Shown here piece after piece: positions 32,625-41,295 of a stretch of 64,000 bases of DNA; within the stretch, counting starts at the first letter, position 1, and each line of letters starts with the position of its first letter. Source of the stretch: Candidatus Chloroploca mongolica (GTDB lineage Bacteria > Chloroflexota > Chloroflexia > Chloroflexales > Chloroflexaceae); the NCBI RefSeq assembly GCF_004762035.2, contig NZ_SIJK02000024.1, forward strand, positions 25,487-89,486, read 5' to 3'. The position numbers and the translations under genes were made by a program. The notes under the pieces were generated by a model. That model did not search any database and was not told where the DNA came from. It worked only from the letters and a program-made list of their open reading frames with translations.

Positions 32625-33323
32625 TTAGAATGCTGCCGGGCTAACGACCATACGACGAATGTAGCTGGTCTCGATAGCCTGGCTATACTGCCATGCGCCG
32701 AGGGCGAAGAGGGCCTGAGCGATGGTCTGGCTAATCTGCTCGAACCAGACGATCGCGATAGTATCGAAGGTCATATTCGCCATCTGGGACATCAGCAGCA
32801 CCACAAGCATCGTGGTCAGGAAGAGTGCGCCGGTTGTCCACATCTTGCGGCCCCAGGCGGCGAGGATGAGCATGATCAGCATCCCGATATTGCCAATCGA
32901 GGCCAGCAAAATCAGGGGCACGCGCCACGGGCCGCCAGCCTGACCGATAACGGCGGAGAAGACGACAAAGAGCCCGATCACAATGGCGGGCACCATCCAG
33001 GGACTCTTGAGGGGGGGCTGTTCGCGGAGCATGCGGCGTACCTGATAGAGCGACCAGGCAAAAATAGTAAAACCAGGGGCGATCAAGGGAAAGAGGCCAT
33101 GGTACATCCAGCTGATCTCGGTACCAGTGGCCGCGATGATCAGCTTGCCTGTGGCTTTGAGGATCCCGCCGAAGACGATTAAGATGGCACCGATGGTTGC
33201 CATGCGCCCAATTGAACGATCCATCTGGATCATCATCCGGGTCAAAATGATCAGACCGATGGCCGAAAAGATAACCGTCATGTAGTCCTGCAAGCCCAGA
33301 ATTACTGTGTATTGATCTTGCAT
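32625..33323 (-). CDS. Seven-helix membrane protein, unknown function
   Basis: 232 residues with seven predicted hydrophobic helices (about 10-28, 40-57, 70-90, 108-127, 133-155, 160-180, 185-208). Short charged loops (MDRSIGRMA, QVRRMLREQPPLKS) lie between, and the C-terminal tail is short. No Lys in the last helix suggests a retinal protein, so a rhodopsin role is unlikely. Good ribosome site (GGAGCGGAG) before ATG 33323. It stands alone between two terminator/promoter regions; no family was recognised. Confidence 0.65.
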   Translation of the reverse strand: MQDQYTVILGLQDYMTVIFSAIGLIILTRMMIQMDRSIGRMATIGAILIVFGGILKATGKLIIAATGTEISWMYHGLFPLIAPGFTIFAWSLYQVRRMLREQPPLKSPWMVPAIVIGLFVVFSAVIGQAGGPWRVPLILLASIGNIGMLIMLILAAWGRKMWTTGALFLTTMLVVLLMSQMANMTFDTIAIVWFEQISQTIAQALFALGAWQYSQAIETSYIRRMVVSPAAF

Positions 33324-33369
33324 CGTCTCCGCTCCGCTCCTTTGTGGCAGACACTTTTACGTACACCCT

Positions 33370-33397
33370 ATTGTATATATGTCACACGATTCTGCAA
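33370..33397 (-). promoter_or_regulatory. Promoter of the 7-TM protein gene
   Basis: On the minus strand TTGCAG (33392-33397), 16-base spacer, TACAAT (33370-33375), about 50 bases before ATG 33323. Confidence 0.5.
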
Positions 33398-33463
33398 GTT
33401 GATTGTAGTACAGAGTCGGGAGAATCTGGTGGAGAGATCTGGAAGAAAGAGGGAGAATTGACA

Positions 33464-33508
33464 ACCAGGGTAGGGGCGAGGACGGAACGTCCTCGCCCCT
33501 ACCCTGGT
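33464..33508. repeat. 21-bp perfect palindromic repeat
   Basis: Arms 33464-33484 and 33488-33508 are perfectly complementary around GAA. It has the same nested style (GAGGACG...CGTCCTC) as the element inside the gene at 16310-16372. Confidence 0.8.
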
Positions 33509-33536
33509 GAAAGGGAAGGTAACGGGGGTTGGCGGG

Positions 33537-33566
33537 TTGGCAGAAAGGGTCAAGTGGGCCTACAAT
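33537..33566 (+). promoter_or_regulatory. Promoter of the E1-alpha gene
   Basis: TTGGCA (33537-33542), 18-base spacer, TACAAT (33561-33566), giving a ~43-base leader to ATG 33616. Confidence 0.55.
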
Positions 33567-33615
33567 AGAGGGAGGTGGACCGGGCCGCCCCGGCCGTGTG
33601 AGCGAGGGAGCGACG

Positions 33616-34584
33616 ATGCATATGGAACTGACGGCTGACAAGCTGATTGAGGCGCACTACTGGATGCGGCTGACGCGGGCATTGGATGACCGAGGAACCT
33701 TTTTGCACAAGCAGAGCAAGATTGTCGGGGGCTACTTCTCGCAGATCGGGCACGAGGCGTTGAGTGTCGCGGCGGGGATGGCGCTTGGGCCTGAGGATGT
33801 CTGTGCGCCGATGCATCGTGACCTTGGCACATACCTGGTGCGTGGGTTGACGCCACGACGGATTGTGGCGCAGTTTCTTGGGCGGAGGACTGGGGTAAGT
33901 CGGGGGCGTGATGCGAATCTGCATGGGATGGGCGATTTGAGCCTGGGGCTCATCGGTTTTATTAGCCACTTGCCTGCCTCGACCCCGGTCATTGTTGGGG
34001 TCGCCCATGCCTTCAAGCTGAAAAGCGAGCCGCGGGTTGCCATGGCCTTTTTTGGTGATGGCAGTGCGAGTCAAGGCGTAGCGCATGAGGCGCTCAACTG
34101 GGCCTCGGTCTTTCAGGTACCGGTGGTTTTTATCTGTGAGAACAACCAGTACGCCTACTCGACGCCGCTCGCGCGGCAGATGCGCATCGAGCATATTGCC
34201 GAGCGGGCAGCGGGTTATGGCATGCCTGGGCAGATTGTTGATGGCAACGATTTCGAGGCAGTCTATGCAGTCGTGTATGAGGCGGTTGAGCGTGCGCGGG
34301 CGGGTGGCGGGCCGACGTTGATCGAAGGCAAGACGATGCGGATGCGTGGGCACGCCATTCACGACAACATGGCGTATGTGCCCAAAGAATTGCTGCAAAC
34401 GTGGGCCGAGCGTGATCCCATTATGCGCTTTGAGGCCACGCTACGGGCGCGAGGCTTGCTTGATGATGCACGTCTCGCCGAGGTACTGGAACGGATTGAG
34501 GTCGAGTTGGATGACGCTCAGGCGTTTGCGGAAGCATCGCCGTATCCTGAAGGGGCCGATGTACGTGAGGGGGTATATGCGTAG
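33616..34584 (+). CDS. Thiamine-diphosphate dehydrogenase E1 alpha subunit (pyruvate/acetoin type)
   Basis: 322 residues from ATG 33616 (GAGGGAG upstream). The ThDP-binding motif is complete: FFGDGSASQGVAHEALNWAS ends shortly before the NN of ENNQYAYST. HRDLGTYLVRGL and RDANLHGMGD are typical of E1 alpha of 2-oxoacid dehydrogenase or acetoin dehydrogenase complexes. Such enzymes decarboxylate a 2-oxoacid and pass the acyl group to E2 lipoyl domains. E1 alpha normally needs an E1 beta from the same operon. None follows, so this is an orphan that must use a beta subunit encoded elsewhere or act alone. Confidence 0.9.
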   Translation: MHMELTADKLIEAHYWMRLTRALDDRGTFLHKQSKIVGGYFSQIGHEALSVAAGMALGPEDVCAPMHRDLGTYLVRGLTPRRIVAQFLGRRTGVSRGRDANLHGMGDLSLGLIGFISHLPASTPVIVGVAHAFKLKSEPRVAMAFFGDGSASQGVAHEALNWASVFQVPVVFICENNQYAYSTPLARQMRIEHIAERAAGYGMPGQIVDGNDFEAVYAVVYEAVERARAGGGPTLIEGKTMRMRGHAIHDNMAYVPKELLQTWAERDPIMRFEATLRARGLLDDARLAEVLERIEVELDDAQAFAEASPYPEGADVREGVYA

Positions 34585-34629
34585 GCAGGCGATGTATCTG
34601 ACGCATCGTTTGCCTACGCATAATGAAGC

Positions 34630-34986
34630 CTAGCCAAGGACAAAGATCTGAGCGACGGCACGATCCTGGAAGAGCAGGACAACGGCTTCGTGGGCGGGGT
34701 CGTAGTCGTTGAGGATCGCTTCGAGATTGGGAGGCCACTCATCTGAGCCGGCATCGGCGGGATAGTAGGCGATGGGGGCGGTGCCCGTGGCGGTGCGGAG
34801 GTCAATGCCACGGAGGTCAATCTCGATGACCCCGATGCCATCACGCTTGTAGGATTGGGCCGCAAAGAGCAGTAACTGTTCACTAATCACGGTTACGTAG
34901 CTGCCAGCGATCTCAGCGGGGTCACTTTCGGGTGTTTCGAGTAAACGGCGTAGATAGAGCAAAGCCTCTTGTTGCTGTGGATTCAT
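34630..34986 (-). CDS. Small protein of unknown function
   Basis: 118 residues from ATG 34986 (GGAGAACC upstream). N-terminal helix (QQEALLYLRRLLETPESDPAEIAGSYV), then IGVIEIDLRGIDLRTATG and a C-terminal strand (AVVLLFQDRAVAQIFVLG). It is soluble, acidic and without Cys motifs. No family was recognised. It is convergent with the E1 alpha gene, and a short imperfect hairpin lies between them (34577-34622). Confidence 0.6.
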   Translation of the reverse strand: MNPQQQEALLYLRRLLETPESDPAEIAGSYVTVISEQLLLFAAQSYKRDGIGVIEIDLRGIDLRTATGTAPIAYYPADAGSDEWPPNLEAILNDYDPAHEAVVLLFQDRAVAQIFVLG

Positions 34987-35053
34987 AGGGTTCTCCGGAT
35001 GATACACACGACTGTCCCTATGATACCGCATGTAGAGAGGAATGGCACAAGAG

Positions 35054-35298
35054 AGGGGCGAGCAAGGCTCGCCCCTTAGGTGCCCGTACGCCGGGCTGAT
35101 CGGGGCACCCGCGAGGGGTGCCCGTACGCCGGGCTGATCGGGGCCCCCGCGCGGGGTGCCCGTACGCCGGGCCTGATCGGGGCCCCCGCGAGTAGGGGCA
35201 CCCCGCGCGGGGGCCCCTACTCGCGGGGGCCCCTACTCGCGGGTGCCGCCGGGCCTGATCGGGGCACCCGCGAGGGGTGCCCCGATCAGGCCCATGCT
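35054..35298. repeat. Tandem and inverted array of a GTGCCCGTACGCC unit
   Basis: A 10-bp palindrome (35054-35076), then about three tandem ~40-base units (GGTGCCCGTACGCCGGGC, TGATCGGGGCACCCGCGAG), then inverted copies up to GCCCCGATCAGGCCC. No gene in the 34987-35367 gap. Confidence 0.8.
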
Positions 35299-35367
35299 CA
35301 GAGCAGGTGAAACCCTTTGGGGTGTAGGATCCTTGCGGCCCTACACCCGTTGGCTTGTGCTTGGTGC

Positions 35368-35817
35368 CTAGTTGACGTTGATACTGATGCGGCGCGGCTT
35401 GACCTCTTCGGCTTTGGGGATGTTGAGGTGGAGCACACCGTTTTCGAGGTGGGCGGTGATGTTATCGCCGCGCACTGTTGTTGGCAGGGTAATGCTGCGG
35501 GTAAAGCGGCCATAGCGACGCTCGATGCGATGATAGTTGCGCTCTTTGCTCGCTTCGCTCTGCTTGATCTCGCCACTCAAGGTCAACGCCCCATTCTCGA
35601 AGGTAATCGCTAGATCCTCAGCCTTCATCCCAGGCACAGCGGCCTCGATGAAATAGGCATCGGCAGTCTCACTCAGATCCAGGTGCATCGCGAAGGTGCC
35701 GCCATTGCCGGTGCGTGCAACCACCCCAGGCACAACACTCTCTTCAAACAGACGATTCATCGCCTCACGCAGGGTCACCGCCTCTTGCACAGGATCCCAC
35801 CGGGTCAACGTAGCCAT
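35368..35817 (-). CDS. Small heat-shock protein, Hsp20 family
   Basis: 149 residues from ATG 35817, with a strong AAGGAGG upstream. N-terminal arm TRWDPVQEAVTLREAMNRLFEE, then an alpha-crystallin domain (ADAYFIEAAVPGMKAEDLAI, FENGALTLSGEIK, RRYGRFTRSITLPTTV, HLENGVLHLNIPKAEE) and a C-terminal RRISI. These chaperones hold unfolded proteins for the Hsp70 system. A possible -10 (TATAGT at 35904-35909, minus strand) lies upstream; no complete CIRCE element was seen, only a TAACACTCG half-site. Confidence 0.95.
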   Translation of the reverse strand: MATLTRWDPVQEAVTLREAMNRLFEESVVPGVVARTGNGGTFAMHLDLSETADAYFIEAAVPGMKAEDLAITFENGALTLSGEIKQSEASKERNYHRIERRYGRFTRSITLPTTVRGDNITAHLENGVLHLNIPKAEEVKPRRISINVN

Positions 35818-35909
35818 AGGTAACCTCCTTATCATTGCATTGCTATCTTTTGTTTGTTCGCTTCTTCAGTTGGGCAAGGACGATAGATAATTTTGTTGTG
35901 CTTACTATA

Positions 35910-36322
35910 GGCTACGAGTGTTAGATGAGCATCGGTGGGATATTAGAGCGATGTTAGCGTGCGCTTGCCTTGCTTGCGCATGGGTCGCAGCCCTAAACCG
36001 CTAGCTTGGGTTGAGCAAAAGCAAGAGGCAAACTGGCGTTATGAGTAAATTGTTATCTTGACAGAAAGATCATTCGTTCGGGTTGTTTCAGGCTTGGCTG
36101 GGGCTCTCTTCTGAGCGAAGATCTCAACGCTATTTTTATCATAGCCTGAGAGTATTGTTTGAGGAAATGCCGTTTTATGGCGTTCTGATGGGGGAAAATG
36201 GTGGCTGATGTCGCATCGGCAGTATAGTGCAAAACGTAAAAATTATTTAACCTTAGGTGAAAAGGTGTTTATCTTAACCCACCTTTTCACCTCAATGTAA
36301 GGATATTAACTTTTTCAAAACG
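35910..36322. other. Gene-free AT-rich stretch with one hairpin
   Basis: No convincing coding frame. One perfect 13-bp stem (36255-36267 with 36280-36292) without T-run lies in a locally AT-rich region between hsp20 and the response regulator promoter. Nothing else was recognised here. Confidence 0.6.
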
Positions 36323-36351
36323 TTGACATGTCTGGTGCAGAGGGCTACTAT
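36323..36351 (+). promoter_or_regulatory. Strong sigma70-type promoter of the orphan response regulator
   Basis: Perfect TTGACA (36323-36328), 17-base spacer, TACTAT (36346-36351). The predicted start near 36358 leaves a ~184-base leader. No known riboswitch was recognised in it. Confidence 0.7.
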
Positions 36352-36541
36352 ATTCATCGAAGGATCGTTATTCAAGTCGAGAGATGTTCATTCAAGCACA
36401 GGGGCCACGGAGCGTACCGTTGAGCAAAAGCGGTATCCAGTGCTCAGCCTTGCTGTCCTCATAGCGAGCAACCTGATCTGACGCAAGTTCACCGAGAGCT
36501 GTCGAGTATTTTTATGTAGAGGCAGATTCAGGGGGACAACC

Positions 36542-37231
36542 GTGCGAATTTTAATTACCAGCGGCGAGTTGATGCAGTCAAAAATGACTCGCTTCCTGCT
36601 CGAAGAAGTGGGTTATAGTGTTGAGCATGCGGCAACTGCATATCAAGCTGAACACATTCTTGATCGTGGCAACATTGATTTGATCCTGCTTGATGAGCAT
36701 TGTCCCGACATTGGTGGTGTGAGTCTTTGCCAGAAATTGCGTTCACAGTATCACATCCCGATCATTTACACAGCTGAAAATTGCCCGGTTGCCGAACGAG
36801 TGATGGCATTGAAGATGGGTGCTGACGATGTCTTGCCCACGCCATACAATCCACACGAGTTATTAGCGCGGATTGAAGCGGTGATGCGCCGGTATGGTGA
36901 TGAAAGCATCCGGCTCTTTTCAACCTACCAGCCGATCTCGGTCGGCGAGTTGCGCCTTGATCCCGTACAGCGCCGGGTCGTGATTGGCGACAATCGCGAA
37001 GAGCTTTTGACCGAGCGAGAATTTCAACTGCTCTATTATCTTGTGCAGAATGCTCGTTGTGTCTTGAGTTCACGCCAGTTGCTCCAGAAGATCTGGGGGA
37101 TGGAAGATATCACCGAGAGCAATCTTGTGCCCGTCTACATCGGGCGATTGCGTCGCAAGATCGAGCCAAATCCAGTGAAGCCCAAGCACATTGTGCGGGT
37201 GCGGGATCTTGGGTACAGTTATCATCCATAA
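36542..37231 (+). CDS. Orphan OmpR-type regulator with degenerate receiver domain
   Basis: 229 residues from GTG 36542 (AGGGGGA before it). The phospho-acceptor Asp51 (LILLDEHCP) is kept. The acidic pair is replaced (RILITSGEL instead of the usual DD) and the conserved Lys is Thr100 (LPTPYNP instead of SKP). The C-terminal winged helix is intact (LTEREFQLLYYLV, LVPVYIGRLRRKI, VRVRDLGYSY). Such atypical receivers usually work without phosphorylation. There is no kinase next to it, but it has its own strong promoter and a long leader. Targets unknown. Confidence 0.88.
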   Translation: MRILITSGELMQSKMTRFLLEEVGYSVEHAATAYQAEHILDRGNIDLILLDEHCPDIGGVSLCQKLRSQYHIPIIYTAENCPVAERVMALKMGADDVLPTPYNPHELLARIEAVMRRYGDESIRLFSTYQPISVGELRLDPVQRRVVIGDNREELLTEREFQLLYYLVQNARCVLSSRQLLQKIWGMEDITESNLVPVYIGRLRRKIEPNPVKPKHIVRVRDLGYSYHP

Positions 37232-37251
37232 AACAAACACATTTTGAGCGA

Positions 37252-37293
37252 AAAAAACTGGCGCACGCGGTAGGCCGCGTGCGCCAGTTTTTT
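37252..37293. terminator. Bidirectional terminator between regulator and Gfo/Idh/MocA genes
   Basis: A perfect 19-bp stem (37252-37270 with 37275-37293), loop TAGG, with A6 and T6 in the arms. The stop codon of the next gene (37292-37294) overlaps its right edge. Confidence 0.85.
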
Positions 37294-38317
37294 AGATTCC
37301 TACGGCACGTTCGAGCAGGCCAAGCTGAGAGCGTCCGGCATTGCCTGCGGCGATGATCTGGTTGGCGATGGCGAGGGCGGCAATGCCGGCTTCACCGCTG
37401 ACGACAGGGGGATTACCGGTGCGTACGGCTTCGCAGAAGCTGCGGAGTTCTTCAACGAGCGGCTCGCGGCGCTGCACCTTCTGGCGAATGCTCCGGCCTT
37501 CGCTGACGCCGATCAGCGCCAATTCGGGCCAGGCCTTGCCCTGACAGGCGTCATTCTCGTAGAAGGTGAGATCCTGGGTCAGATAATTCGCGACAAACAT
37601 CCCCCGTTCACCCACCACACTCAATTCACGGATTTTGGTCGGGGTCAACCAGTTAATATCGAGCATCCCGACCACCCCATTTTCAAAACGCAGCACGGCG
37701 GACAGCATATCCTCGTGGGTCTGATGGACATGGCGATGGAGTTCGACGTGCATACGCACAATGGGTGATCCGATGAGATAGTTGAGGATATCGACCTCGT
37801 GGGTAGCCAGGTCAATCACGACGCCAACATCTTCAATGCGGGCAGGAAAGGGGCCGACCCGACGAGCCGAGATCTGGAACACATTGCCAATTTCGTGGTC
37901 ATCAATTTGTTGTTTGAGGGAAATGATCGCAGGATTGAAGCGCTCGATATGACCGACGGTGAGGGTCACCCCGCGGCGGCGGGCGGCGTCAACAAGGGCA
38001 TAGCCCTCTTCGACAGTGGCGGCGATCGGTTTTTCGATCAAGACGGACACACCATAATCAATCACCTCAGCGGCAACACGATAATGGTGCTTGGTCGGGA
38101 CAACAATTGAAACGAGGTCGAGATCCATCTGTGCAAGCATCAACCGGAAATCGGTATAGGCGGCACAGCGATAGGTGTGGGCAATCTTGCTCACGATCTC
38201 GGTGCTAGCATCACACACGGCGACGAGGTCAACCTCTTCCATGCCTGCGTAGGCGCGGGCATGATTGCGCCCCATACTCCCCACCCCGATCACCCCAGCG
38301 CGAAGTCGTCTCGTCAT
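37292..38317 (-). CDS. Gfo/Idh/MocA-family NAD(P)-dependent oxidoreductase
   Basis: 341 residues. Rossmann start AGVIGVGSMGRNHARAY, with the family motif EKPIA (LIEKPIAATV) carrying the catalytic Lys. C-terminal substrate domain has IDLATHEVDILNYLI with the conserved His. These enzymes oxidise or reduce sugars and sugar nucleotides. It is the last gene of the polysaccharide run, 11 bases after the sugar transferase, and may make a modified UDP-sugar (oxidised or amino) for it. Confidence 0.9.
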   Translation of the reverse strand: MTRRLRAGVIGVGSMGRNHARAYAGMEEVDLVAVCDASTEIVSKIAHTYRCAAYTDFRLMLAQMDLDLVSIVVPTKHHYRVAAEVIDYGVSVLIEKPIAATVEEGYALVDAARRRGVTLTVGHIERFNPAIISLKQQIDDHEIGNVFQISARRVGPFPARIEDVGVVIDLATHEVDILNYLIGSPIVRMHVELHRHVHQTHEDMLSAVLRFENGVVGMLDINWLTPTKIRELSVVGERGMFVANYLTQDLTFYENDACQGKAWPELALIGVSEGRSIRQKVQRREPLVEELRSFCEAVRTGNPPVVSGEAGIAALAIANQIIAAGNAGRSQLGLLERAVGI

Positions 38318-38328
38318 CCCACCCTCCT

Positions 38329-39804
38329 TTAGTAAGCACCGTGTCCGTTGAGGACAATCGGGATTGTACGAAAAATAATGTAGAGATCGAGCCAGATCGA
38401 GTAATTGCGGATATAGTGCATATCAAGACGAACGCGGTCTTCGTAGCCAAGGTTGCTGCGGCCACTGATCTGCCAGAGACCGGTGAGCCCGGGGCGCACC
38501 ATCAAAAGATTGTGCTGCCAGCGTCCGAAGTGGTGCAGTTCGTCCTGGGTGATCATGCGGGGACCAACCAGGCTCATCTGACCAAGCAAGACATTGACGA
38601 GTTGGGGTAATTCATCGAGGCTGGTGCGGCGCAAAAAATGACCAAGGCGCGTGACCCGTGGATCTTCTTTGAGCTTGCCACTGGTTGCCAGTTCCTGCTG
38701 CTGTTCAGGGGTGAGGCGGGCATTGCCATCGACATACATGCTGCGGAACTTGAAGGCAGCGAAGGTACGATTGCCGACGCCCATCACGCGGCGGCGATGA
38801 ATAATCGCACCTGGACTATCGAGCCGAACAAGTAGGGCAATGAGCAGCAGCAGCGGACTAAAGATGATCAGGGCGGCCAACGCCCCACCGCGATCGAGGA
38901 TCGCCTTGCTGAAGGCGTGCAGGCCCGTAATGCGGGTCTTGTTGAGGGTAAGCAGGGGCACGTTCGCCTGCTCGCGCACCTGAACCCCGATGGTAAGGAG
39001 ATCGAAAAGCCCCGGTGAGAGATGCACATTCAGTTGACTGAGGGTTTCGATAGCCCCCTGGACGAGGGACATGCGTTCGCGCACCAGATTTGTATCAGCG
39101 ATAATGACTGCATCGGCGCGATGCTGGAGGACAACCTGTTGGAATGTCGTACTACTACCGAGGACATAGACATCGGGCAAGACTTCGGTGCCGACAGCGA
39201 GTTCATCGTCGACAAAGCCCACGATGTGAGAGCCTGCGATGGGAGCGGCCTTGAGTTGCGTTGCCACGGCGCGGCCTTCGGCGTTGGCCCCGAGCACAAC
39301 GACACGCTCGGTGAGCCAGCCCTGGCGCCGCAGCTGGTACATCCCACGGCGGGCACTGAAGCGCCAGAGGATCGTGAGGCTGACGGACGCAAGCCAGGCG
39401 AGCAAGAGCCAGGCGCGGGCGACGACGACATTGGGGACGAGGAAGGTGAGAATAATCACCAGCAACATCCCGAGGGTACAGGCATTAAAGACTTTGGTAT
39501 ACTCTTGGGTACCACCACCCAGATAGTGCGGCTTGTAGAGCCCATAGAGCGCAAAGAGGGCAATCCACGAAGGTACGAGGGCGAGCATCAAGGTCGCGTA
39601 AAATTGGGGTTCACTGGAACCTTCGTTGAAGATCGGCCAGTTGGTATAAAAGCGCAGGAGATACGCCAGCATAAACGCTGCGATCAGGGCAATGATATCC
39701 CCTATGGCCAGGATCGTGAGCATTGTGGGCCAGCGATCGCGCCAGATACTGGGATCGTTCTGGAGGCGGCGTTGTGCCACGCGGTCAATGGTCGGGATGC
39801 TCAT
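38329..39804 (-). CDS. Polyprenyl-phosphate sugar-1-phosphate transferase (WbaP/WcaJ type)
   Basis: 491 residues. Five N-terminal membrane helices, a nucleotide-binding CoA_binding_3-like domain (VVVLGANAEGRAVATQL), then the bacterial sugar transferase domain: a re-entrant helix (GGALAALIIFSPLLLLIALLV), KFRSMYVDGNARL, RVTRLGHFLRRTSLDELPQL, MSLVGPR and RPGLTGLWQI. It starts repeat-unit assembly by moving a sugar phosphate from UDP-sugar to undecaprenyl phosphate. It is one of two candidate initiating enzymes in view and anchors the locus as a polysaccharide or glycolipid cluster. Confidence 0.92.
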   Translation of the reverse strand: MSIPTIDRVAQRRLQNDPSIWRDRWPTMLTILAIGDIIALIAAFMLAYLLRFYTNWPIFNEGSSEPQFYATLMLALVPSWIALFALYGLYKPHYLGGGTQEYTKVFNACTLGMLLVIILTFLVPNVVVARAWLLLAWLASVSLTILWRFSARRGMYQLRRQGWLTERVVVLGANAEGRAVATQLKAAPIAGSHIVGFVDDELAVGTEVLPDVYVLGSSTTFQQVVLQHRADAVIIADTNLVRERMSLVQGAIETLSQLNVHLSPGLFDLLTIGVQVREQANVPLLTLNKTRITGLHAFSKAILDRGGALAALIIFSPLLLLIALLVRLDSPGAIIHRRRVMGVGNRTFAAFKFRSMYVDGNARLTPEQQQELATSGKLKEDPRVTRLGHFLRRTSLDELPQLVNVLLGQMSLVGPRMITQDELHHFGRWQHNLLMVRPGLTGLWQISGRSNLGYEDRVRLDMHYIRNYSIWLDLYIIFRTIPIVLNGHGAY

Positions 39805-39911
39805 AGAAACCTCTTCGCTGCATTATTCCTTAAACCATCAAAACACCATCGGCTCGTGTTTGCGAAGCTTGACTCCGCGGGCTACGTAGCGTGTGAACGA
39901 CGTTGTCTGAC

Positions 39912-41261
39912 TTAGGATGCCGCCGTCAGGGCGATTGCGCCGACGGCCGATGCGTTGATCTGCTGGCCGGCAACCCGGGCGGCGACGCCACGGGCAAAGG
40001 CACACACCGATTCGCCGTTGGTCAATTGCGGATAAATCTGCCCAGTATTGGCGAGATAGAGCCCGGTAACAGCACTGGCGACAGGCGGGATCAGATCCGT
40101 TGCGCCGATAGGATGAAGGGGCTCGACATACCGCTCGCGCCCGATGCGGATGGCGGCGATATCATCGTCGCGCAGGTCAGGGAACATCTGGCGCAAGTAG
40201 CCAAGGAAGGTTGTCTGCAACTCCTCATCACCCATACGGGCATAGGGACTGCCGGGGGCGACATACTTGGGCAAATAGACCAGATGGTAGCCACCGGCAT
40301 CGCGAGGATCGATCAAGTTAGTTGTTTCGATCACACCGGTGAAGGGGATGCGCTGGTCGGTAATGTTGAGGGTATAGTAGGGCGTGAGCGAGCGCCGCAT
40401 CACGAGCAGCATACAGACAATGCCGAGGTAGCCTTCGAGTTGGCCCCAGCGGGCCGAGACGTTGGCGGCTTCGGGTGGCAAAAGGCGGCGAGCGATCGGC
40501 GTCTGCATGGTAATAACGGTTTTGTCACTGCTCAGTTCCTGCCCATTAACGGACAGACCAACGACGCGGTCGCCGACGACGCGGATCTGGTCAACGGTCG
40601 CGCCAGTCGTAATGGTCCCCCCACGGGTGCTGACAGCGTTGGCGAGCGCATCGACCAATTCCTGGTAGCCATTAGGCAGGTAGCACATCAACTCCTTGCC
40701 TTTGCTGCGGGTATCAGTCGTGCGTACAAGGCGTGACCAGATATAGGTTGCTGGCACCTGCGAAAAATCGCCATCAAACTTGGCACGTAGCAAGGGTTCC
40801 CAGATATGGCGCACGGTACGCTCACCGCTGAGCCCGGTCAGCCACTCAGCGACGGGCATCTGCTCGAGCTGGCGCCAATCTTTGACCTGGCGACAGGCGA
40901 GAATGGTATAGGCGAGGCGGGCCCGATCCACAAACGTGAGTGGCGGAAAGCGCAAGAATTCGAGGGGCGTGGTCATCGGGTACGAGCGGCCATCGTGATA
41001 AAAGCCCATTTTGGTCGAGACCATCTGCAGGCGATCACGCAGCTTCACCTCGTCCATGAGCCCCATCAGCGTACGATCGCTATTCAAAATCGCATGATAA
41101 TAACGATCGCAGCTCATATTACCGAGTTCTGGAAACGATGTTCGCCCCATCAACCCACCGAGGGTTGCCGAACGTTCCCAGACGCGTACGGACTGACCTT
41201 GCTTGAGCAACTCGTAGGCGAGGGTCAGACCAAGAATGCCGCCGCCAATCACATCAACCAT
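39912..41261 (-). CDS. FAD-dependent oxidoreductase, amine-oxidase/protoporphyrinogen-oxidase fold
   Basis: 449 residues. The N-terminal FAD-binding motif is VDVIGGGILGLTLAYELLKQG, with a second Gly-rich site GGLMGRTSF and a C-terminal ATG-type FAD site (GLYLANTGQIYPQL). The sequence around ERSATLGGLMGRTSF and the length match the NAD(P)/FAD-dependent oxidoreductases found in polysaccharide loci, often with unknown substrates. It lies 107 bases upstream of the sugar transferase gene and 34 bases after the aminotransferase gene. Confidence 0.85.
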   Translation of the reverse strand: MVDVIGGGILGLTLAYELLKQGQSVRVWERSATLGGLMGRTSFPELGNMSCDRYYHAILNSDRTLMGLMDEVKLRDRLQMVSTKMGFYHDGRSYPMTTPLEFLRFPPLTFVDRARLAYTILACRQVKDWRQLEQMPVAEWLTGLSGERTVRHIWEPLLRAKFDGDFSQVPATYIWSRLVRTTDTRSKGKELMCYLPNGYQELVDALANAVSTRGGTITTGATVDQIRVVGDRVVGLSVNGQELSSDKTVITMQTPIARRLLPPEAANVSARWGQLEGYLGIVCMLLVMRRSLTPYYTLNITDQRIPFTGVIETTNLIDPRDAGGYHLVYLPKYVAPGSPYARMGDEELQTTFLGYLRQMFPDLRDDDIAAIRIGRERYVEPLHPIGATDLIPPVASAVTGLYLANTGQIYPQLTNGESVCAFARGVAARVAGQQINASAVGAIALTAAS

Positions 41262-41295
41262 GAGCGCATCTCCCTTGAATGGTCATCCCAAATAC

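Noticed and set aside
35054..35298. CRISPR array
   Set aside because: The units are GC-rich, adjoining and partly inverted, with no unique spacers of constant length and no cas genes nearby.
35836..35960. CIRCE element upstream of hsp20
   Set aside because: Only one half-site-like TAACACTCG is present; no inverted partner at the right distance.
36358..36541. Riboswitch in the long leader of the orphan regulator
   Set aside because: I tried to match known classes (for example cyclic di-GMP, cobalamin) and found no conserved core; left as an unexplained leader.
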